Shown here: positions 1 to 5,216 of the stretch, in pieces
Layout of the letters: each line of letters starts with the position of its first letter
Position numbering within the stretch: the stretch's first letter is position 1
DNA from: Actinomycetota bacterium
Lineage (GTDB): Bacteria > Actinomycetota > Thermoleophilia > Solirubrobacterales > Solirubrobacteraceae
Length of the DNA stretch: 6,768 bases
NCBI GenBank assembly: GCA_019348435.1
Contig: JAHWJM010000143.1
Location: 1-6,768, forward strand
Direction: 5' to 3'
Notes under the pieces: generated by a model
The model's input: the letters and a program-made list of their open reading frames with translations, nothing else
The model's database searches: none
What the model was told of the DNA's origin: nothing
Made by a program: the position numbers and the translations under genes

Positions 1-210
1 GTCGCCGTCGTGCTCGTCATCAAGCTCGTGCGGGTGACCGATTCGCTCGGGTACGGGGCCTACAGCGCGATCCTCGCCGCGATCCTCGTCGCGTACGGCG
101 GCTACCTCATCGCGTCGCAGCCGGGCCAGCCGGGCCAGCCGGGCGAGCCGGGCGAGCCGGGCGGGCCACGCCAGCCGGGCGAACCACGCCAGCCGGGCGA
201 TCGGGTATGA
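1..210 (+). CDS. Membrane protein of unknown function, C-terminal fragment with proline/glycine repeat tail (5' end outside window)
   Basis: The frame is open from the first base of the window to TGA at 208-210, so only the last 69 residues are visible and the true start lies upstream. A GTG at 10 could be read as a start, but nothing suggests the gene begins there. The visible part has a hydrophobic stretch (about residues 18-40, rich in Ala, Ile, Leu, Val and small aromatics) that looks like a membrane helix. It is followed by a hydrophilic tail of nine Xaa-Pro-Gly/Arg triplets (QPG, EPG, GPR, EPR) and a short DRV end. The tail could be a flexible linker or collagen-like segment at the membrane surface. 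The stop overlaps the next start (ATGA), suggesting translational coupling. I do not recognise the family; membrane location is inferred from hydrophobicity only. Confidence 0.6.
   Translation, partial: VAVVLVIKLVRVTDSLGYGAYSAILAAILVAYGGYLIASQPGQPGQPGEPGEPGGPRQPGEPRQPGDRV
118..198 (+). repeat. Nine 9-bp tandem units (CAGCCGGGC type) encoding Gln/Glu-Pro-Gly triplets
   Basis: Starting at 118 there are nine in-frame 9-mers: CAGCCGGGC three times, GAGCCGGGC twice, then GGGCCACGC, CAGCCGGGC, GAACCACGC and CAGCCGGGC. They encode QPG x3, EPG x2, GPR, QPG, EPR, QPG. The first three units are identical in DNA, so slippage or unequal exchange could change copy number without shifting the frame. The variant units at the 3' side look older. 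The array lies wholly inside the C-terminal tail of the membrane protein. Confidence 0.85.
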
Positions 211-383
211 CTCCCGCCATGAAGGACGAAGACGACTGGGTCGGGACGCCGCCCGAAGGGCACCACTCGCGCGACAAGGCGGACCCGGACTTCTGGCGCG
301 CCGCGTGGCCGAAGTACGCGATGGGAGCGGGCGTGCTCGTCTTCTTCATCACCCTCGCCGTGCTCATCGCCGTGCTGCTCTGA
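207..383 (+). CDS. Small single-pass membrane protein (58 aa), unknown function
   Basis: ATG at 207 overlaps the TGA of the upstream gene in an ATGA arrangement, and the frame runs to TGA at 381-383 (58 residues). A second ATG at 219 would give 54 residues; I prefer 207 because of the overlap, although neither has a clear Shine-Dalgarno sequence. The N-terminal 37 residues are charged and soluble-looking (KDEDDWVGTPPEGHH, then a DPDFWRAAWPKY segment). Residues 38-58 are a continuous hydrophobic stretch ending at the C-terminus, so the protein looks tail-anchored with its N-terminus in the cytoplasm. There is no Cys or metal motif and I do not recognise a family. It sits 44 bases before the aminotransferase start and could be co-transcribed with it. 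Reality is supported by the coupled start, sensible amphipathic layout and high GC at third positions. Confidence 0.65.
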   Translation: MTPAMKDEDDWVGTPPEGHHSRDKADPDFWRAAWPKYAMGAGVLVFFITLAVLIAVLL

Positions 384-427
384 CGCCGCTCGCAGGGCCC
401 GCGGCGGCGATGCGGAACAATGCGTCG

Positions 428-1507
428 ATGCCGATCGAGTTCTCCGAGCGCGTACGGCGCATCCCGGTCTATCCGGTCGCCGACGGCTACGCGCTGCCCG
501 ACGACGTTGCGATGCTCGCCTCCAACGAGTCGCCCGATCCGCCGCTGCCGGCGGTCGTGGCGGCCGCGCAGCGGGCGCTGGCGGGCGCCAACCGCTACCC
601 GGATCCCTCCAACGCGGCGCTGCGGCGGGCGCTGAGCAACCGCTACGGCGTCGCGCCGAATCGGATCGCGATCGGCAACGGCTCCTGCGACATCCTGCTC
701 GCGGCGGGCGAGGCGCTGCTCGAGCCGGGCGCCGAACTCGTCTACGCGTGGCCGTCGTTCAGCGTCTACCCGCACCTCGCGGCCGCCTCGGGCGCCCGCG
801 CGATCACCGTCGACCTCGACGACGAGCACCGCCACGACCTCGACGCGATGGCCGCGGAGATCACGGCCGCGACGCGCCTCGTGATCGTCTGCAACCCGAA
901 CAACCCGACCTCGACGGCGTTGCCGTACGCCGACATCGCAGCGTTCGCCGCGCGCGTGCCCCACCACGTCGCGCTGATCATCGACGAGGCCTACTGCGAG
1001 TTCAGCCTGCTCGACGATCCCGACGCGACGCTCGACCTGCTTGCGCGCCACCCCAACCTCGTGCTGCTGCGGACGTTCTCGAAGATCCACGGCCTCTGCG
1101 GCCTGCGCGTCGGCTACGCCCTGTGCGGCAGCGAGGCGTTCCCGCAGGCCGTCAATGCCGTGCGTCAGCCGTTCTTCTGCAACTCGGCCGCGCAGGCCGC
1201 CGCCATCGAGGCGCTCAAGCACCAGGACGCCGTCGCCGAGCGCGTCGAGCGCGCGATCGTCGCCCGCGTCGAGATCGAGGCGGGCCTGGTCGAGCTCGGC
1301 ATCGACCCGGCCGACTCGCAGGCGAACTTCTGCTGGTTCGATCTGCCCGAGGGCAGCGACGAGGCAGCCGTCGTCAAGGGCCTCGCCGAGCGCGGCGTCC
1401 TCGTGCGGGCCGGCGCGGCGCTGGGGCGGGCGGGCGCGCTGCGCGTCACGTACGGGACGCCGGTCCAGAATGCCCGCTTCCTCGACGCGCTGGCGCAAGT
1501 CCTCTAA
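428..1507 (+). CDS. hisC: HisC-type PLP aminotransferase (histidinol-phosphate / aromatic amino acid aminotransferase)
   Basis: Fold type I, PLP-dependent class I/II aminotransferase of 359 residues, the usual length for HisC-like enzymes. From Met at 428, visible motifs are ASNESP near the N-terminus (31-36), RYPDPSN (56-62), GNGSCDI (83-89), CNPNNPT (155-161, Asn binding the PLP ring), IDEAY (185-189, Asp and Tyr at the cofactor), TFSK (Lys219, the expected Schiff-base lysine) with GLCGLRVGY (222-230), and the C-terminal LRVTYGT (Arg339, substrate carboxylate). HisC converts histidinol phosphate and 2-oxoglutarate to imidazole acetol phosphate and glutamate in reverse of biosynthesis. Close relatives transaminate phenylpyruvate and 4-hydroxyphenylpyruvate. 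Because DAHP synthase, prephenate dehydrogenase and EPSP synthase follow on the same strand, an aromatic or dual role is plausible; specificity cannot be settled from sequence. ATG 428 gives MPIEFSERVRR, which fits the family start. ATG 410 adds six residues and has a weak AGGG upstream; it is a real alternative. Confidence 0.93.
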   Translation: MPIEFSERVRRIPVYPVADGYALPDDVAMLASNESPDPPLPAVVAAAQRALAGANRYPDPSNAALRRALSNRYGVAPNRIAIGNGSCDILLAAGEALLEPGAELVYAWPSFSVYPHLAAASGARAITVDLDDEHRHDLDAMAAEITAATRLVIVCNPNNPTSTALPYADIAAFAARVPHHVALIIDEAYCEFSLLDDPDATLDLLARHPNLVLLRTFSKIHGLCGLRVGYALCGSEAFPQAVNAVRQPFFCNSAAQAAAIEALKHQDAVAERVERAIVARVEIEAGLVELGIDPADSQANFCWFDLPEGSDEAAVVKGLAERGVLVRAGAALGRAGALRVTYGTPVQNARFLDALAQVL

Positions 1508-1518
1508 GCTGGCGCTCG

Positions 1519-1593
1519 ATGATCCGGTCCGCCGACAGCGCTCGCAGCACCTTTACGTTCGCGCGTCGGTATGTCGCCTGGCGATTTACCTAG
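1519..1593 (+). CDS. Putative aromatic-rich leader peptide (24 aa) upstream of the DAHP synthase gene
   Basis: ATG at 1519 begins 11 bases after the aminotransferase stop and the frame ends at TAG 1591-1593. The last 15 residues read STFTFARRYVAWRFT: five of the last 13 codons are aromatic (Phe 1552, Phe 1558, Tyr 1570, Trp 1579, Phe 1585), covering all three end products of the shikimate pathway. Two of the three Phe codons are TTT, a codon I saw only twice in the four large + strand genes. Such clusters of control codons mark leader peptides of ribosome-mediated attenuators, known upstream of amino acid biosynthesis genes including, as I recall, a DAHP synthase gene in Corynebacterium. A perfect inverted repeat begins at the last base of the stop codon. 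There is no strong Shine-Dalgarno sequence before 1519, so translation might rely on reinitiation after the upstream gene. The ORF is visible; its function is inferred. Confidence 0.6.
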   Translation: MIRSADSARSTFTFARRYVAWRFT

Positions 1594-1640
1594 GCGCTCG
1601 GCTCACCGCACCCTCTTCTTCCGCCCTTTCGCCGAGCGCC
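1593..1640 (+). promoter_or_regulatory. Perfect 10-bp inverted repeat / attenuator-like hairpin after the leader ORF
   Basis: GGCGCTCGGC (1593-1602) is exactly complementary to GCCGAGCGCC (1631-1640), enclosing a 28-base pyrimidine-rich loop. The 5' arm starts at the final base of the leader stop codon, so a ribosome stalled on the Trp or last Phe codons (1579, 1585) would be expected to mask it. No T-run follows 1640, so this is not a canonical intrinsic terminator. It could act as a T-less terminator, a pause or a translational switch. Two more copies of the arm core, GGCGCTCG at 1511-1518 and GCGCTCG at 1538-1544, could compete for the same 3' arm. Confidence 0.55.
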
Positions 1641-1676
1641 CGCAGTTCCGATGTCAGGCGTTCAATCTTCGAAAGG
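1625..1676 (+). promoter_or_regulatory. Possible anti-Shine-Dalgarno pairing in the DAHP synthase leader
   Basis: CCTTTCG at 1625-1631 is complementary over seven bases to CGAAAGG at 1670-1676, which contains most of the ribosome binding site of the DAHP synthase gene. The intervening 38 bases would loop out. Base 1631 is shared with the 3' arm of the 10-bp hairpin, so the two helices overlap and could be alternatives. The complementarity is visible; sequestration of the ribosome site is inferred and needs folding or probing data. Confidence 0.4.
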
Positions 1677-1677
1677 A
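1672..1677 (+). promoter_or_regulatory. Ribosome binding site that decides the DAHP synthase start
   Basis: AAAGGA ends three bases before GTG at 1681. It is the only good Shine-Dalgarno match in the region. The spacing is short but favours GTG 1681 over the in-frame ATG at 1651, which lies upstream of this site and has no purine-rich sequence before it. Confidence 0.55.
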
Positions 1678-1680
1678 CCC

Positions 1681-2790
1681 GTGAGTAAGACTGTGATCGA
1701 GATGAAGAGCAAACCGCGTGCAGGCAGCGTGGTCGAGCCTGGCGCGGTCCGCGACACCCGCATCGCGCGGGTCTCGGCGCTGACCACTCCGGCCGACCTG
1801 CTCGAGCGCCTGCCGCTCGAGCCCGAGATGGCCGAGCTCGTCCTGCGCGGACGCGCCGAGGTCGAGGCGATCCTCGACGCTCGCGACGACCGCCTGCTCG
1901 TGATCGTCGGCCCGTGCAGCGTGCACGACGCAGATGCCGCGCTGGAATATGCCCGCCGCCTGCGCGCGGAGGCCGAGCGCCACGAGCATGACCTGCTCGT
2001 CGCGATGCGGGTGTACTTCGAGAAGCCGCGCACGACGACGGGCTGGAAAGGCCTCATCAACGACCCGCACCTCGACGGCTCCGGCGACGTCGACGCCGGC
2101 GTGCGGACCGCGCGCGAGCTGCTGCTCGAGGTCCTGCGCCTCGGCCTGCCGGTCGGCTGCGAGTTCCTCGACCCGATCACGCCGCAGTACATCTCCGACA
2201 CGGTCTCCTGGGCGGCGATCGGCGCGCGCACGACGGAGAGCCAGATCCATCGCCAGCTCGGCTCGGGTCTGTCGATGCCGGTGGGCTTCAAGAACCGCAC
2301 GGACGGCAACGTCCAAGTCGCGGTCGACGCGGTTCGCGCGGCGGCCGCGACGCACTCCTTCGCGGGCGTCGACCACAGCGGCACCCCGGCGATCCTGCAC
2401 ACGACCGGCAACCCCGACGGGCACGTCATCCTGCGCGGCGGCTCCGGCGCCCCCAACCACGGCGTCGCCGGCGTCGAGGGGGCGCTGGCGAAGCTGCGCG
2501 CCGCGTCGCTGGCCGAGCGGCTCGTGATCGACGCGTCGCACGACAACAGCGCCAAGAACCATGAGCGCCAGCCGCTCGTCGCCGCCGAGATCGGCGCCCA
2601 GATCGCCGGCGGCAGCCACGCGATCGTCGGCGTCATGCTCGAGTCGTTCCTCGTCGGCGGGCGCCAGAACGTCGCCGACGGCCGAGAGCTGACGTACGGG
2701 CAGTCGATCACGGACGCCTGCATGGAGTGGGACGCGACCGTCGACGTGCTCGAGGGGCTCGCCGCCGCGGTACGCGACCGCCGCTCGTAG
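1681..2790 (+). CDS. aroF: 3-deoxy-7-phosphoheptulonate (DAHP) synthase, type I (AroF/AroG/AroH family)
   Basis: Condenses phosphoenolpyruvate and erythrose 4-phosphate to DAHP, the entry step of the shikimate pathway, in the cytoplasm. It is a metal-dependent TIM-barrel enzyme of about 369 residues from GTG 1681, slightly longer than E. coli AroG (about 350). Conserved blocks in order: GPCSVHD (77-83, metal-ligand Cys79), RVYFEKPRTTTGWKG (110-124, substrate-binding Lys and Arg), GARTTESQIHRQ (181-192), GFKNRTDG (202-209; AroG has Gly where Arg stands here), LRGG, IDASHDNS (metal-ligand His287), VMLESFLVGG (Glu321) and SITDAC (Asp345). All four expected metal ligands are present. In the LDPITPQY segment (163-170), Asp164 and Pro168 match AroG Asp146 and Pro150, residues tied to feedback inhibition, so allosteric control is plausible. 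The effector is unknown. It follows the aromatic-rich leader and is 22 bases from tyrA. ATG 1651 would add ten residues lacking family similarity. Confidence 0.95.
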   Translation: MSKTVIEMKSKPRAGSVVEPGAVRDTRIARVSALTTPADLLERLPLEPEMAELVLRGRAEVEAILDARDDRLLVIVGPCSVHDADAALEYARRLRAEAERHEHDLLVAMRVYFEKPRTTTGWKGLINDPHLDGSGDVDAGVRTARELLLEVLRLGLPVGCEFLDPITPQYISDTVSWAAIGARTTESQIHRQLGSGLSMPVGFKNRTDGNVQVAVDAVRAAAATHSFAGVDHSGTPAILHTTGNPDGHVILRGGSGAPNHGVAGVEGALAKLRAASLAERLVIDASHDNSAKNHERQPLVAAEIGAQIAGGSHAIVGVMLESFLVGGRQNVADGRELTYGQSITDACMEWDATVDVLEGLAAAVRDRRS

Positions 2791-2812
2791 TGCGCCGCCC
2801 GGGCCGCCGCTC

Positions 2813-3871
2813 GTGAGGGTCGCGCTCGCCGGCGTCGGGCTCATCGGCGGCTCGATCGGGCTTGCAGCGCGCGCGCGCCTCGGGGCCCACGTGGTGGGCT
2901 ACAACCGCAGCCCGGCGGCGCTCGAACTCGCGCTCGAGCGCGGTGCGATCGACGAGGCGGCAACGAGCATCGCCGCCATCGGCACCGCCGACATCGCCAT
3001 CGCCGGGGTCGCCGTCGACGCGCTGCCCGCGACCGTGCGCGCGCTCTGCGAGGCGCTGCCCGATGCTGTCGTCACCGATGTCGGTTCGACGAAGGCCGCC
3101 CTCGCCGCGGCGATCGGCGACGTGAACTTCATCGGCGGCCATCCCCTGGCGGGCGCCGAGGCGACCGGCGTCGCCCACGCCCGCGAGAACCTCTTCGAGG
3201 GTGCCACCTGGTACCTCACGCCGCGCGCGAGGACGCCGGGCGTCCTGTACGAGCGGCTCGCACGGTTCGTCGCCGGCCTCGGCGCGGTGCCGACCGCGAT
3301 CGCGCCCGCCGATCACGACCGGCTCATGGCCGTCGTCTCACATCTACCGCACGTCGTCGCCAACCTGCTCGTCGCCCAGGCCGCCGAGGCGCTCGGCGGC
3401 GAAACCCTCCCCGCGACCGGGCCGAGCTTTCGCGACGCGACGCGCGTCGCGGGCTCCAATCCCGCCCTGTGGGCGCAGATCTACAGCGCCAACCACGACG
3501 CGCTGGGCACGCAGATCGACGACCTCGTCCGGCGGCTGGGGGAGGTGCGCGCGCTGCTCGACGCCGGCGACGCCGCCGCCCTCGCGGCGTGGCAGGACAA
3601 CGCCGCGCAGCAGCGCGGCGCGCTGCTGCAGGTCGGGCTGGCGGGTCCCGACGCCGGAGCCGTGCAGCAGATCTCCGCGGTCGTTCCCAACAAGCCCGGC
3701 GTCGTGGCGCAGATCGCGCTCGCGCTGGGCCGCGCCGGCATCAACATCACGGACATGTCGCTGGCGCCCGAGGCCGACAACCGCACCGGGATGGTGATGC
3801 TCTGGCTCGACCCGGTGGAAGCGCAGCGCGCGATCGGGCTCATCGCCGAGCTCGGGTATCCCGCGGCGTAG
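2813..3871 (+). CDS. tyrA: Prephenate dehydrogenase with C-terminal ACT domain
   Basis: Oxidative decarboxylation of prephenate to 4-hydroxyphenylpyruvate with NAD(P)+, the route to tyrosine. The 352-residue protein begins with a Rossmann nucleotide-binding fingerprint, GVGLIGGSIG (7-16). The TyrA catalytic region carries STK (92-94), HPLAG (110-114), DHDR (167-170), SHLPH (176-180) and DATRVAGSNPALW (208-220); Arg211 and Trp220 match the prephenate-site Arg and Trp of bacterial dehydrogenases. Residues about 287-336 (ISAVVPNKPGVVAQIA onward, with INITDMSL) form an ACT domain, a regulatory amino acid-binding fold; tyrosine feedback is the likely role but is inferred. No chorismate mutase domain is fused. 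The GTG start at 2813 is 22 bases after the previous stop, without a clear Shine-Dalgarno site. Its TAG shares one base with the aroA start, indicating coupled translation. Confidence 0.94.
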   Translation: MRVALAGVGLIGGSIGLAARARLGAHVVGYNRSPAALELALERGAIDEAATSIAAIGTADIAIAGVAVDALPATVRALCEALPDAVVTDVGSTKAALAAAIGDVNFIGGHPLAGAEATGVAHARENLFEGATWYLTPRARTPGVLYERLARFVAGLGAVPTAIAPADHDRLMAVVSHLPHVVANLLVAQAAEALGGETLPATGPSFRDATRVAGSNPALWAQIYSANHDALGTQIDDLVRRLGEVRALLDAGDAAALAAWQDNAAQQRGALLQVGLAGPDAGAVQQISAVVPNKPGVVAQIALALGRAGINITDMSLAPEADNRTGMVMLWLDPVEAQRAIGLIAELGYPAA

Positions 3872-5175
3872 TGGCATCCGTGCGCTTCGAGCCCTCCGGC
3901 GGCCTGCGCGGGAGCGTCACCGCGCCGCCCGACAAGTCGATCTCGCACCGCGCCGCGCTGCTGGGCGCGATGTCGGCGGAGCCGGTGCGGATCGCCAACT
4001 ACCTGCGCGCTGCGGACACGCTCTCGACGCTCGACGCGTTGCGGGCGGTCGGTGCACTCGTCGAGGAGCACGATGACGCCACGGTCGTCGTGCGCGGCAG
4101 CGGCCTGCGCGAGGCGCGCGAGCCGGGCGGTCCGATCGACGTCGGCAACGCCGGCACGCTCATGCGGCTGCTGCCCGGCTGGCTGGCGGCGCAGGAGGGA
4201 CGCATCTTCGTGCTCGACGGCGACAGCTCGATCCGCCGGCGGCCCGTTGACCGCATCGCGGCGCCGCTGCGCCTGATGGGCGCCGACATCCGCGCGACCG
4301 AGGGGCGCTTCCCGCCGTTCGTCGTGTACGGCACCCCGCTGTCTGCGATCACCTACGAGATGCCCGTCGCCAGCGCCCAGGTGAAGTCCTGCGTGCTGCT
4401 CGCCGGCTTGGCCGCCGCCGGCACGACGAGCGTCGTCGAGCCGGCGCTGAGCCGCGATCACACCGAGCGGATGTTGGCGGCGGCCGGCGTCGCCGTCGAC
4501 CGGCGCGGGCCGACGGTGTCGGTCACGTTCACCGACGAGCTCGACGCGCAGAACGTCCTCGTGCCGGGCGACCTCTCCTCGGCCGCGTTCATGATCGCGG
4601 CGGGCGTGCTCGTGAGGGGCTCGCGCCTCGTCGTGCGCGACGTCGGGGTCAACTGGACGCGGACGGGATTCCTGCGGATCCTCGAGCGGATGGGCGCGAA
4701 CGTCCTGGGCGAGCTCGAGGAGCCCTCCGCGGCGGTTGCGCCGAGCGAGCCGATCAGCGACATCGACGTCACCGCCGGCGCGCTCGTCGGCACGGTCGTC
4801 GAGGCCGAGGAGGTGCCGCTCGCGATCGACGAGCTGCCTCTGGTCGCCCTCCTGGGCTGCTTTGCCGAAGGCGAGACCGTCGTGCGCGGCGCGCAGGAGC
4901 TGCGCGTCAAGGAGTCCGACCGGATCGCCGGCGTGGTCGAGGGCCTCCGTGGTCTTGGCGCGACGATCGAGGCGACCGAGGACGGCTTCGCGGTGACGGG
5001 CACCGCCGGCGCGGCGCTGCGCGGCGGGACGATCGACGCCCGTGGAGATCACCGGATGGCGATGCTCGGCGCGGTCGCGGGTCTCGCGTCGGAGGAGGGA
5101 GTCGACGTCGTCGGCATGGAGGCCGCGGCGGTTTCCTATCCGGGGTTCATGGACGATCTGGCGCGGCTGGCGTGA
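3871..5175 (+). CDS. aroA: EPSP synthase (3-phosphoshikimate 1-carboxyvinyltransferase)
   Basis: Transfers the enolpyruvyl group of phosphoenolpyruvate to shikimate 3-phosphate, giving EPSP, the sixth shikimate-pathway step. The 434-residue length is normal. Motifs in order: PPDKSISHR (19-27; Lys22, Ser23, Arg27 bind substrate), GNAGTLMRLL (92-101), RRRPVDRIAAPL (122-133), SAQVKSC (168-174), SRDHTERML (194-202), IDELPLVALL (319-328, Asp320 catalytic base candidate), ELRVKESDRI (343-352) and GDHRMAM (392-398). At the position of E. coli Pro101 there is Leu100, and the C-terminal VSYPGF lacks the Lys411 equivalent of the E. coli enzyme. Both features resemble Bacillus- or CP4-type (class II) enzymes more than E. 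coli AroA; the Gly96 position is still Gly. GTG 3871 overlaps the tyrA stop (TAGTG); GTG 3880 is an alternative three codons later. It is the last gene of the + strand block. Confidence 0.96.
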   Translation: MASVRFEPSGGLRGSVTAPPDKSISHRAALLGAMSAEPVRIANYLRAADTLSTLDALRAVGALVEEHDDATVVVRGSGLREAREPGGPIDVGNAGTLMRLLPGWLAAQEGRIFVLDGDSSIRRRPVDRIAAPLRLMGADIRATEGRFPPFVVYGTPLSAITYEMPVASAQVKSCVLLAGLAAAGTTSVVEPALSRDHTERMLAAAGVAVDRRGPTVSVTFTDELDAQNVLVPGDLSSAAFMIAAGVLVRGSRLVVRDVGVNWTRTGFLRILERMGANVLGELEEPSAAVAPSEPISDIDVTAGALVGTVVEAEEVPLAIDELPLVALLGCFAEGETVVRGAQELRVKESDRIAGVVEGLRGLGATIEATEDGFAVTGTAGAALRGGTIDARGDHRMAMLGAVAGLASEEGVDVVGMEAAAVSYPGFMDDLARLA

Positions 5176-5216
5176 CCCCCGCGGTCCGCCCGGGCGCAGG
5201 GCAGGGTCTCGCGCGG

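Noticed and set aside
107..1498. Long antisense open frame opposite the aminotransferase
   Set aside because: It is rich in Arg, Val, Asp and Gly with no recognisable motif, and it mirrors a confident gene; such frames arise from GC-rich codon bias.
1552..1593. Low-GC patch (TTTACG, TATGTC, TTTACC) as a -35/-10 promoter for DAHP synthase
   Set aside because: No pair of boxes has 16-18 bp spacing; the AT bases are better explained as aromatic codons in the leader ORF, though a promoter cannot be excluded.
1651..1680. ATG 1651 as the DAHP synthase start
   Set aside because: It has no Shine-Dalgarno sequence, and the only good one (AAAGGA, 1672-1677) lies downstream of it, before GTG 1681.
1654..2844. 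Antisense open frames opposite DAHP synthase
   Set aside because: The + strand gene has all family motifs; the antisense translations show none.
5187..5196. CGCCCGGGCG palindrome after aroA as a terminator
   Set aside because: Only 10 bp with no loop and no T-run; too short to claim as a terminator in GC-rich DNA.
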